A stretch of DNA of 64,000 nt from Actinopolymorpha singaporensis (lineage in GTDB: Bacteria > Actinomycetota > Actinomycetes > Propionibacteriales > Actinopolymorphaceae), in assembly GCF_900104745.1 (NCBI RefSeq), contig NZ_LT629732.1, forward strand, positions 1,909,981-1,973,980, written 5' to 3'. The position numbers were made by a program, and so were the translations under genes. How positions within the stretch are numbered: position 1 is the stretch's first letter; every line of letters starts with the position of its first letter. This document shows, piece after piece, positions 54,199 to 62,427 of this stretch. The notes under the pieces were generated by a model. That model ran no database searches. It saw nothing but the letters and a program-made list of their open reading frames with translations, and had not been told where the DNA came from.

Positions 54199-57198
54199 GT
54201 GGCAACTGTGGTGACGATGCAGGACGCGCTCCTCGCGCTGACCAACTACTGGACCGAGCGCGGCGCGATGATCGTGCAGCCCTTCAACACCGAGGTCGGA
54301 GCGGGTACGTACAACCCCGCCACGATCCTGCGGGTGCTGGGGCCGGAGCCGTGGCGGGTGGCGTACGTCGAGCCGAGCGTCCGCCCCGACGACGCACGGT
54401 ACGGCGAGAACCCCAACCGCCTGCAGACCCACACGCAGTTCCAGGTGATCCTGAAGCCCGACCCGGGCGACCCGCAGGAGGTCTACCTCGGCAGCCTGGG
54501 CGCGCTCGGCATCGACGTGGACGCGCACGACATCCGGTTCGTCGAGGACAACTGGGCGTCCCCGGCGCTCGGTGCGTGGGGCCTGGGCTGGGAGGTCTGG
54601 CTCGACGGCCTGGAGATCACCCAGTTCACGTACTTCCAGCAGGCCGGCGGCAAGAACCTCGACCCGGTGTCGGTGGAGATCACCTACGGCATCGAGCGGA
54701 TCCTGATGGCGCTGCAGGGCGTCGCCCACTTCAAGGACATCGCCTACGCGCCCGGGATCTCCTACGGCGAGGTGTTCGGCCAGTCCGAGTACGAAATGAG
54801 CCGGTACTACCTCGACGACGCCGACGTGGCCACCAACTGGCGGCTGTTCGAGGACTACGAGGGGGAGGCCCGCCGGTGCATCACCGAGCGGCTGCCGGTC
54901 CCCGCCCACAACTTCGTCCTGAAGTGCTCCCACGTCTTCAACGTGCTCGACTCCCGCGGCGCCATCAGCACCACCGAGCGGGCGAACGCGTTCGGCCGGA
55001 TGCGCTCGCTGGCCCGGCAGGTAGCCACGCTGTGGGCCGAACGCCGGGAGGAGCTGGGTCACCCGCTCGGTCTGGCCGAGCCACCGGCGCTCGCGGAGGC
55101 GCCCGCCGACGACTCGGCGTACCCGAAGATCGACGAGCCGAGCACGCTGCTGTTCGAGCTCGGCACCGAGGAGCTTCCGCACGCGGAGGTACGCCGGACC
55201 GCCGAGGCCGTCCGTGAAGGGCTGACCAGCCGGCTCGCGGGTACCCGCCTCACCCACGGCGACGTTCGCACCTACGCCACGCCGCGGCGGGTGGTCGCGG
55301 TCGTCGAGGCGGTGGCCCCGCACGAGCCGGACGCCGAGCGCACGGTCCGCGGGCCACGTGTCTCGGCCGCCTACGACGCCGACGGCAACCCGACCAAGGC
55401 CGCGCAGGGGTTCGCCCGCGGCCAGGGTGTGGACCCCGCCGACCTGACCCGGATCGAGCAGGGCGGCGCGGAGTACGTCGCCGCGGTCCGCACCGAGGTC
55501 GGCCGGCCGGCGGCGCGGGTGCTGTCGGAGGTGCTCGGCTCGCTGGTGGCCGACCTGCGCGCCGACACGAACATGCGCTGGAGCGACCCGAAGCTGTCGT
55601 TCACCCGTCCGATCCGCTGGCTGCTGGCCCTGCTCGGCGAGCAGGTCGTCCCCGTCGCGGTCTCCGCGCTGGCGTCGGGGCCGACCACCCGGGTGCGGCG
55701 TACGGCTGCCGAGCCGGTGGTCACCGTGCCGTCCGCCGACGGCTACCTCGACTTCCTGCGCCGGCACGAGATCACCGCCAGCCCGGACGAACGCCGTGAG
55801 CTCGTCGTGGCCGCGTCCCGGTCCCTCGCCGCGCAGGTGGGCGGCGTGATCGACCTGGAGGGCGAGGCTGCCCTGGTCGAGGAGATCGTCAACCTGGTCG
55901 AGCACCCGGTGCCGATCCTCGGCTCGTTCTCGGCCGACTACCTCGACCTGCCGGCGGAGATCCTCACCACGGTGATGCGCAAGCACCAGCGCTACCTCCC
56001 GGTGCGTGCGGGCGACGGCACGCTGCTGCCGCACTTCGTCGCCGTCGCCGACGGTTCCTGCGACGCCGACGTCGTGCGCGCCGGCAACGAGGCGGTGCTG
56101 CGAGCGAGGTACGAGGACGCGGCGTTCTTCTGGCGGGCCGACCTGGACGTGCCACCGGAGCAGCACCGCAGGGGCCTGGCCAAGCTGGCGTTCGAGAACC
56201 GCCTCGGCTCGATGGCCGAGCGCGCGGACCGGATCGCCGCCGTCGCGGGCCGGCTCGGTGAGCTCGTGTCGGTGTCCGGCGACGACGCGACCACGCTGGC
56301 CCGGGCGGGTGAGCTGACGAAGTTCGACCTTGCCTCGCAGATGGTGGTCGAGCTCACCTCGCTGGCCGGGACGATGGCCCGGGAGTACGCCCGGCGGGCC
56401 GGGGAGACCGACGCGGTGGCGTCGGCGCTGTACGACATGGAGCTGCCGCGCACCGCAGGTGGCCCGCTGCCGGCGACCCGGCCGGGCGCCCTGCTGGCGC
56501 TGGCGGACCGGCTGGACCTGCTGGCCGGGCTGTTCGCGGTCGGTGCCAACCCGACCGGAAGCTCCGACCCGTTCGCGCTGCGGCGGGCCGCGCTCGGCGT
56601 GGTGAGCATCCTGCGCGACCGGCCCGACCTCGCCGCCGTCACCGTGGAGCGCGGGCTGGCCGAGGCTGCCGAGCGGATTCGCGCACAGGGCGTGGAGGTG
56701 CCGGAGCAGGCGCTGGCCGATGCGCGTGAGTTCGTCGTACGGCGGTACGAACAGCAGTTGCTGGACGCCGGGCACGAGTACACCCAGGTGCAGGCGGTCC
56801 TGCCGCTGGCGGGGACGCCGGCGCTGGCCGACCAGACGCTGCGGGAGCTTTACCGGCGTACGTCCGACCCGGCGTTCGGTGACGTGGTGACGGCACTGCA
56901 GCGGGTGCGGCGGATCGTGCCGGCCGACGTGGCCCGCGGCTACGACCCGGCCGCGCTGACCGAGCCGGAGGAGCTGGCGCTTCACCAGGAGCTGGGCAAG
57001 GTCGCCGACACGCTCGGGCCGGAGTACTCCCTGGCCGAGTTCGCGGACGCTGCCGGTGGGCTGGTCGGCCCGGTCAACGCGTTCTTCGACGCGGTGCTGG
57101 TGATGGCCGACGACCCGGCGGTACGCGCCGCCCGGCTTGGGCTGCTGGCCTCGATCCGCGACCTGGCCGCGCCCGTGCTCGACTGGGACGCCCTGTAG
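54199..57198 (+). CDS. glyS: Glycyl-tRNA synthetase, fused alpha and beta chains
   Basis: 999 residues charging tRNA-Gly. Residues 1-about 295 are the catalytic alpha chain ([49 protein letters not shown]); after a short linker, residues about 315-999 are the beta chain ([45 protein letters not shown] and a C-terminal anticodon-binding helical domain). Separate glyQ/glyS genes are the usual bacterial form and fused ones occur in some lineages; the better-known actinobacteria (mycobacteria, streptomycetes) use the unrelated alpha2 enzyme. GTG 54199 chosen; ATG 54217 possible. Confidence 0.94.
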   Translation: MATVVTMQDALLALTNYWTERGAMIVQPFNTEVGAGTYNPATILRVLGPEPWRVAYVEPSVRPDDARYGENPNRLQTHTQFQVILKPDPGDPQEVYLGSLGALGIDVDAHDIRFVEDNWASPALGAWGLGWEVWLDGLEITQFTYFQQAGGKNLDPVSVEITYGIERILMALQGVAHFKDIAYAPGISYGEVFGQSEYEMSRYYLDDADVATNWRLFEDYEGEARRCITERLPVPAHNFVLKCSHVFNVLDSRGAISTTERANAFGRMRSLARQVATLWAERREELGHPLGLAEPPALAEAPADDSAYPKIDEPSTLLFELGTEELPHAEVRRTAEAVREGLTSRLAGTRLTHGDVRTYATPRRVVAVVEAVAPHEPDAERTVRGPRVSAAYDADGNPTKAAQGFARGQGVDPADLTRIEQGGAEYVAAVRTEVGRPAARVLSEVLGSLVADLRADTNMRWSDPKLSFTRPIRWLLALLGEQVVPVAVSALASGPTTRVRRTAAEPVVTVPSADGYLDFLRRHEITASPDERRELVVAASRSLAAQVGGVIDLEGEAALVEEIVNLVEHPVPILGSFSADYLDLPAEILTTVMRKHQRYLPVRAGDGTLLPHFVAVADGSCDADVVRAGNEAVLRARYEDAAFFWRADLDVPPEQHRRGLAKLAFENRLGSMAERADRIAAVAGRLGELVSVSGDDATTLARAGELTKFDLASQMVVELTSLAGTMAREYARRAGETDAVASALYDMELPRTAGGPLPATRPGALLALADRLDLLAGLFAVGANPTGSSDPFALRRAALGVVSILRDRPDLAAVTVERGLAEAAERIRAQGVEVPEQALADAREFVVRRYEQQLLDAGHEYTQVQAVLPLAGTPALADQTLRELYRRTSDPAFGDVVTALQRVRRIVPADVARGYDPAALTEPEELALHQELGKVADTLGPEYSLAEFADAAGGLVGPVNAFFDAVLVMADDPAVRAARLGLLASIRDLAAPVLDWDAL

Positions 57199-57216
57199 AG
57201 GTCGTACGCCGATAGG

Positions 57217-57636
57217 TCAGATGAGCGCCACGGCGTCGAGCTGGCGGAGCAGGCTGAGCTCGTCGGACAACGTGGTGATCGCGCTGACCCGGCCGCCGGA
57301 CACGGTGAGCAGGTCGATCACCCGGATCTCCACCATCCGCCCGGTGGGCGCGACCGGGCCGAGCGGGGTGGCCAGCGCGCCCACGTGCCGTCCCCGCATC
57401 CGGACCGCCAGCGCGATCCGGCCGTCCGCCTCGAACGACTCGATGACTTCGGTCGTACGTCCTTCGTAGGTCTCCTGCAGCGCCAGTGCCCGGCTCACCA
57501 GGTCGGGCACGGCCAGCTTCACGTCGTTGACCACCACCGGGTCGGCATACACCGCGTGGAAGGCGGTCTCGGCCGCCGCCCAGTCGACGATCGGTTCGTC
57601 CCACAGCCGCAGGATCTGCCTGACGAGGGAGTTCAT
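57217..57636 (-). CDS. SnoaL-like/NTF2-fold protein
   Basis: 139 residues, cone-shaped NTF2-like fold (DWAAAETAFHAVYADPVVVND, GRIALAVRMRGRHVG, VEIRVIDLLTVSGGRVSAITTLSD). Such proteins range from polyketide cyclases to ligand-binding proteins of unknown role; no polyketide genes are near. Converges with glyS at 18 bp. Confidence 0.8.
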   Translation of the reverse strand: MNSLVRQILRLWDEPIVDWAAAETAFHAVYADPVVVNDVKLAVPDLVSRALALQETYEGRTTEVIESFEADGRIALAVRMRGRHVGALATPLGPVAPTGRMVEIRVIDLLTVSGGRVSAITTLSDELSLLRQLDAVALI

Positions 57637-57776
57637 GGCAGCAGTCTGCGGCGCCGGGGCCCGGTGAGGACACGCCAGAACGCCCGACTTCGAAGGCCGA
57701 AGGCCATGTGGTTCGACGTGCGACGCGGCCGGGCCCCCGGCGGGAGGCCCGGCCGCGACCGGGGGAGGGGGGTCTC

Positions 57777-59885
57777 TCAGGTGATGTGCTTGTCGGGGTT
57801 CTGCCAGAAGTACGTCTCCGGGTCGTACACCGCGGGCGTCGGGTGCTGCCACGGGTTGACGAACCCGCCCTGGGAGAGGTTCTCCTTGCGGGGCACGTTG
57901 CGCAGATCCTTGTGGGCCAGCATGACCGCCGGGGTGTTGGCGATCGTGCCCATGAAGAACGGCCCCTCCTCGATGTGGATCTTCACCATCTGGAACGCGA
58001 TCTGGCGCCGCCTGATCTCGTCCGGCTCCAGCTTGGCCTGGTCGTAGAGCTTCCACAGCCGGTCGATCGGCCCGCCCTTCTCCGGTGCCATCCGTGGCGG
58101 CGTGCGCTTGAACGGGTCGACGTCAAGCTGTTCTTTCTCCGCCGGCGTTCCCCGCAGGTTGTACATCTGGCCTTCCAGCGGAGCCCACCGGCTGGGCTCG
58201 ACCGGCACCATCCAGGCGACCTGGGCGAGGTGGTCGGGTCCGCTGCTGACCTCCCACGCGCACTGGGAGGCGAGCTTGCCGTTGGCCCACTGGTCGCCGT
58301 AGCCCTCCGGCGCCACCGGGTTGAGCTTGACCGTCAGCCCGACGGCTTCCCAGTCCCGCTTGAGCATGTTGTTCTTCTGCTGGTGTTCGGTTCCGGTGTC
58401 GGCCGGAAAGTCCAACCGGATCGCCAGCGGGCTGCCGTCGGGCATCTCCCGCTTGCCGTCGCCGTTGGTGTCCTTGAGGCCGAGCTCGTCAAGCAGCGCT
58501 TTCGCCTTGTCCGGGTCGTACTTCACATAGGAGTCCCGCCACTGCTTGTAGACCTTCTGACCTTCGGCGCCGGACTGGTACTCCTTGGCCTTCGGACTCA
58601 TCGTCCCGGTGGAGAGTTCGCCGGTGTTGAAGTAGATCTGCTTGCGGGCGTCCTCGCGTTTGAACGCGTACGACAGCGCCTGCCGGAACTTCGGCTTGCG
58701 GACGAGAGCCCGCATCTTCGGGTCCTCGTAGTCATAGTTGAAGAAGAACATCGAACCGGTGCCGGTTCCGCTGTCCCAGAAGAAGAGCTGCATCCCGCTG
58801 CGCTTCTCGGTCTGCTTGAACCCGGAGACGTCTCCGAGCGTCAGCCCGGTGAACGGCCCGTGCACGTAGTCGACCTTGCCCTGCTGGATCTGCAGCTTGC
58901 CGACCTCGACGTCCTTGTTGGCGCGGAAGGTGATCTGGTCGACGTTGGGGAGCTGGCGGCCTTCCCGGTCGACAACCCAGTAGTAGGGATTGCGTTCCCA
59001 GACGGCCTGGCGGCCCTCCTTGTAGGACTTCAGGACCCAGCCGGTCATGACGGGGCAGCCGGGAGTCTGTACCTGGTTGCGCTTCTTCTCGAACTCGCCG
59101 TCGGCGCTGGCCCAGTTCTTCGAGACGGACTTGTTGTAACGCGGGTGGTACTGCTTCAGGTAGTGCTTGGGCTCCATCCAGGTGGAACCGTTGCCACGGT
59201 TGACGTATCCCGCGAGTCGCATCGGCGTGAGGGGAGCGGGCGCGTCGTAGGTGAGCACCAGGGTGTACTCGTCCGGTGCGGTCATCTTCATGACCGTGCC
59301 CTTGCCCGACTTCGCCTCGTCGGGCGGAACCTCCGTGTGGTCGGTGTTGAGGACCATGTCCTCCCACCAGAACATGATGTCGGCGGTCGTCCACGGCTGC
59401 CCGTCCGACCAGTGCAGTCCCTTGCGGAAGTGCAGTGTCCACTCCGAGGCGTCCTCGTTGGACTCGAAGCTCTCCACCAGACCTGGGCCGATGTCCAGCG
59501 CGTCGTTGAGGAAACGCAGCAAGGAGTGGCCGTACATGTACTCCAGGATCTGCAGGTCGTTCGTCTCCGGGACGAGGATGTTGAGGTTGCCGCCGTACTT
59601 CGCCGGCTCCAGCCACTTGTGCGGAACGACGTACGGGCTGGAAGGAATTCGCCTGGCCAGCTCGGGGAGCTTGCCGGCCTTCACCTGGTCGGCCAGCATC
59701 GGCGCCTCGGTGAGCTTCTTGGGTGGCGAGAGCGGCTTGCGCTCCGAACCCTTGCCCGAGCTTGCCGCCGGCTTGCTCGCCTTGGATTGGCCGCTCTGCT
59801 CGCCCTCACCCGAGGAGCACGCGCCGAGCATCACGGCGCCGGCCGTGAGGCCCGTGCCGTAGAGGAATGTGCGCCTGTCCAGCAT
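57777..59885 (-). CDS. Family 5 solute-binding lipoprotein (peptide/oligosaccharide ABC system)
   Basis: 702-residue SBP_bac_5 protein. The N-terminus DRRTFLYGTGLTAGAVMLGAC combines a twin-arginine signal with a lipobox (Cys23), so it is exported folded and lipid-anchored. Then a Ser/Lys-rich linker and the family core (WTLHFRKGLHWSDGQPWTTADIMFWWEDM, FRANKDVEVGKLQIQQGKVDYV, RQALSYAFKREDARKQIYFNTGE). At about 700 residues it is longer than DppA-type proteins and resembles the large actinobacterial oligosaccharide-binding members. No permease or ATPase genes lie nearby. Confidence 0.93.
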   Translation of the reverse strand: MLDRRTFLYGTGLTAGAVMLGACSSGEGEQSGQSKASKPAASSGKGSERKPLSPPKKLTEAPMLADQVKAGKLPELARRIPSSPYVVPHKWLEPAKYGGNLNILVPETNDLQILEYMYGHSLLRFLNDALDIGPGLVESFESNEDASEWTLHFRKGLHWSDGQPWTTADIMFWWEDMVLNTDHTEVPPDEAKSGKGTVMKMTAPDEYTLVLTYDAPAPLTPMRLAGYVNRGNGSTWMEPKHYLKQYHPRYNKSVSKNWASADGEFEKKRNQVQTPGCPVMTGWVLKSYKEGRQAVWERNPYYWVVDREGRQLPNVDQITFRANKDVEVGKLQIQQGKVDYVHGPFTGLTLGDVSGFKQTEKRSGMQLFFWDSGTGTGSMFFFNYDYEDPKMRALVRKPKFRQALSYAFKREDARKQIYFNTGELSTGTMSPKAKEYQSGAEGQKVYKQWRDSYVKYDPDKAKALLDELGLKDTNGDGKREMPDGSPLAIRLDFPADTGTEHQQKNNMLKRDWEAVGLTVKLNPVAPEGYGDQWANGKLASQCAWEVSSGPDHLAQVAWMVPVEPSRWAPLEGQMYNLRGTPAEKEQLDVDPFKRTPPRMAPEKGGPIDRLWKLYDQAKLEPDEIRRRQIAFQMVKIHIEEGPFFMGTIANTPAVMLAHKDLRNVPRKENLSQGGFVNPWQHPTPAVYDPETYFWQNPDKHIT

Positions 59886-60160
59886 CCTGTCGTCTCCGCT
59901 TTCTTCGACTGCAGAAGTTCGTTACAACGTGGTACTGCCGTGAAGAAGTGTTCAGGTTCTAAGGCCGGAAAGCCCCCTGTTGTCCTCAGTTGGCTGAGTT
60001 TGTGCCGGTTCTGGTTGCCGGCTCCCTTGACTGCGAGACGTGGTGTGCGCGTGGGTGGCCGGCGCGTAGTCGCTCGGGCGCGCATGCGGGGTGTTGCCGT
60101 CAGGAAGTGATTGCGGGGGTGACTCGCGAAATCGCGGTTGCCAACCGTGTCCGCTGTAGC
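59886..60160. other. Divergent intergenic region
   Basis: 275 bp between the binding-protein gene and the operator array at 60161. Notable: a locally AT-rich stretch at 59900-59960 likely holding the binding-protein promoter. No gene seen. Confidence 0.5.
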
Positions 60161-60199
60161 GGATAGTACTGGTATCCATAATGGATAGTCTCGCTATCC
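60161..60199. promoter_or_regulatory. Two GGATA-N7-TATCC operator dyads
   Basis: GGATA-N7-TATCC at 60161-60177 and again at 60183-60199: same half-sites, same spacer, starting 22 bp (two helical turns) apart. The inner half-sites also form the palindrome TATCC-ATAAT-GGATA. The array ends 26 bp before the next start codon, so a bound repressor would block transcription. The cognate regulator is not adjacent. Confidence 0.7.
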
Positions 60200-60225
60200 A
60201 CTTCCCCGGAGGAGAGTCGTACGCC

Positions 60226-60642
60226 ATGGAGTCCCTGGCGCTGGCCGCCCCGTCCCGGATCATCGCCGGAGCGGTCCTGCTCACCCTGCTCACCATCGAG
60301 GTCGGTGGCTGGTTCATGACCCGGATCGCGCGCGGCGCGGTCCCGATGACCGACTTCCAGAAGTCCTTCGCGCGTGCGGGGCACGGGCATGCCGGGGTGC
60401 TGGTCATCCTCAGCCTGGTTGCGTTGCTGTACGTCGACGTGACCAGGCTCACCGGAGTCCTGCTGTGGATCGCTCGGCTGGGCGTCCCGGTGGCGGCCGT
60501 CCTGATGTCCGGTGGATTCTTCGCCGCCTCCATGGGGCGTGACGTCACCAGGCCCAATCGGTTCGTCGTCCTGCTGTGGGCAGGTGCGACCTCCCTCGCC
60601 GCCGGGGTGTCGAGTCTCGCCATCGGCCTGCTCATCGCGTGA
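60226..60642 (+). CDS. Small four-helix membrane protein
   Basis: 138 residues with four hydrophobic helices (IIAGAVLLTLLTIEVGGWFM; AGVLVILSLVALLYVDV; LLWIARLGVPVAAVLMSGGFF; VVLLWAGATSLAAGVSSLAIGLL). The loop before helix 2 holds FARAGHGHAGV with two histidines that could bind a ligand. GGAGGAGA ten bases upstream supports ATG 60226 over ATG 60181. No family recognised; its promoter carries the double dyad at 60161, so expression is tightly regulated. Confidence 0.8.
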   Translation: MESLALAAPSRIIAGAVLLTLLTIEVGGWFMTRIARGAVPMTDFQKSFARAGHGHAGVLVILSLVALLYVDVTRLTGVLLWIARLGVPVAAVLMSGGFFAASMGRDVTRPNRFVVLLWAGATSLAAGVSSLAIGLLIA

Positions 60643-60807
60643 AACCCGTTGTCCCGATGGGCAGCCGTACCGACAACGACGCACGACCTGCTCGACGTGG
60701 CCTCATCCGACCAGGGCTTGCCGTGACCGCTACGGTGATGGCGTGCGAGATAGCAACTAGCCCAGCCCTGGCGCCCGGACTCGGTTCCTAGCCGAGAATC
60801 CCGGCGC

Positions 60808-60837
60808 CGCGCCGACGGTGACTTGCGCGTCGGCGCG
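60808..60837. terminator. Perfect 10-bp GC hairpin
   Basis: cgcgccgacg and cgtcggcgcg around a 10-nt loop. It lies 165 bp after the membrane protein stop and 46 bp before the methyltransferase start, so it may terminate the former or fold in the leader of the latter. Confidence 0.5.
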
Positions 60838-60883
60838 TTCCGCGTTGCCCTCGTACCTTCGTCTTGGAACAGGACCCTCATTC

Positions 60884-61717
60884 ATGGATCCACGTCGTGC
60901 GGTTTCCTCGGCCGAACCCGTCGACTCCTCGCACCCGACCGACACCTACGAAGCCCTCGTCGCGGACGCCCTGGCCGCCGCGGAGGCGATGAGCGGGTGG
61001 AACTTCTCCTACCTGCAGGGGCGGACCAGCGGCGGCCGGCTTTCCTGGTCCTACCCGGACCTTGCCCGCGAAGCGGTAGCGCACTCTGCCGCCCTGCTCG
61101 ACCTCGACACCGGCGGTGGGGAGATGCTGGCCTCGCTGGCACCGCTTCCGTCCCACACCGTCGCCACCGAGGGCTGGGAGCCGAACGTGCTCGAAGCCAG
61201 GAAGCGTCTCGAGCCGTTCGGTGTCGACGTCCGCAGGGCACAGGAGGGAACCCGGCTACCGGTTGCCGACGGTGAGTTCGACCTGGTTCTCAACCGGCAT
61301 GGCGCGTTCGACATCGACGAGGTGTGGCGCGTCCTGTCACCGGGTGGGATCTTCCTGACCCAGCAGGGCGGAACGCGCAATGATCTCGAGCTCAACGCCG
61401 CGCTCGGGGCACCGCCCGCCCAGGACGCGGACTCGGACGCCTTCGCCGAAACCGTTGCGGCGTTGGAGAATCGCGGCTTTGCGATCCTCACTGCCCAGGA
61501 GGAGTTCTCGCCCTACGCCTTCCACGACATCGCGGCGGTGGTCTACCACCTGACGGTGGTGTCCTGGGTGATCCCCGACTTCGACGTACGCCGGTACGAC
61601 GCGAAGCTTCAGGAACTCGACCGCCACCTCCGCGCCGACGGGCCGCTCGTGGTGCACAACCACCGCTACCTGGTCAGGGCGGCAAAGCCCGGTGACGGCA
61701 TGCCGTCCGCCCGCTGA
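60884..61717 (+). CDS. SAM-dependent methyltransferase (class I)
   Basis: 277 residues. Motif I is LLDLDTGGGEMLASLAPLP, motif II/III region RLPVADGEFDLVLNRHGAFDIDEVWRVLSPGGIFLTQQ. The N-terminal 70 residues and the C-terminal half (YHLTVVSWVIPDFDVRRYDAKL, HNHRYLVRA) match actinobacterial relatives of small-molecule methyltransferases. Substrate unknown. ATG 60884 chosen for family length. Confidence 0.88.
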   Translation: MDPRRAVSSAEPVDSSHPTDTYEALVADALAAAEAMSGWNFSYLQGRTSGGRLSWSYPDLAREAVAHSAALLDLDTGGGEMLASLAPLPSHTVATEGWEPNVLEARKRLEPFGVDVRRAQEGTRLPVADGEFDLVLNRHGAFDIDEVWRVLSPGGIFLTQQGGTRNDLELNAALGAPPAQDADSDAFAETVAALENRGFAILTAQEEFSPYAFHDIAAVVYHLTVVSWVIPDFDVRRYDAKLQELDRHLRADGPLVVHNHRYLVRAAKPGDGMPSAR

Positions 61718-61763
61718 CTCCCTTCGACCGGTCGTGACCCGTCCGCCCGGCGTACTTGCTGGT

Positions 61764-62333
61764 TCAGGCGTGCCAGCCGGGCGGCGGGTCCTCACCGACC
61801 ACGCCGTCCACGGCCTCGCGGAGAAGGTCGGCCTGCCCGGTGTGCCGGCCGTACTCCTCGATCAGGTCGAACACCAGCCGGCGCAGGCTGGCGTGGCGGC
61901 CGTCGGCTGAGGAGGCGTGGACGAGCTGGTCGAGCCCGCCATCGGCCAGCGCGGCGTCGAGCCGTGCCTTGGAGCGTTCGACGGCGCCGTCCCACAGCGC
62001 GTAGAGATCTGCGGGGGAGTCGTCGGCGGCGGAGACGAACACCCAGTCCGGTACGTCGTCCCGGTAGATCGTCTCCCACGGCTCGCCCGGCGACTCGCCG
62101 CGCAGCTTGCCGGTGAAGGTGTAGTCCTCGACGAGTGCTAGGTGCTTGAGCAGGCCGCCGAGGGTCAGCGAGGAGCCTCCGATGCGGGTCTGCAGTCCGG
62201 CCGCGTCGAGGTGGCCCGCCTTCCAGCGGAACGTCGTACGCAGTCGGTTGAGCGCGCCGAGGAGATGCTCGGTCTCGGTGCCGGCAAGGGGTGGCTCCCA
62301 GGGCGGATCGATGCTCTGGTCGGTCTCGGTCAT
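61764..62333 (-). CDS. DinB family protein, DUF664 (mycothiol-dependent type)
   Basis: 189-residue four-helix bundle. Metal-site histidines are in LLKHLALVEDYTF and EEYGRHTGQADLLREAVDG, spaced as in DinB-like mycothiol S-transferases. LGALNRLRTTFRWKAGHLDAAGLQTRI is typical of DUF664. Likely conjugates mycothiol to an electrophile; substrate unknown. Confidence 0.88.
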   Translation of the reverse strand: MTETDQSIDPPWEPPLAGTETEHLLGALNRLRTTFRWKAGHLDAAGLQTRIGGSSLTLGGLLKHLALVEDYTFTGKLRGESPGEPWETIYRDDVPDWVFVSAADDSPADLYALWDGAVERSKARLDAALADGGLDQLVHASSADGRHASLRRLVFDLIEEYGRHTGQADLLREAVDGVVGEDPPPGWHA

Positions 62334-62427
62334 GGCGGCACCCTAGAACCTATCCCGGACGTCCCGCTTCCGAAGAGCCGCTGTGCGCTGGCGTCGGTTC
62401 CTCGGATCGCGGATGGGCAGAAAGCTG

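Noticed and set aside
50772-54245. Very long open frame (over 1,100 codons) antisense to several genes
   Set aside because: It spans the opposite strand of the GNAT and membrane-regulator genes and crosses the DUF418 gene in another frame; its composition is Arg/Pro/Gly/His-rich with no domains. High-GC DNA gives such open frames by chance.
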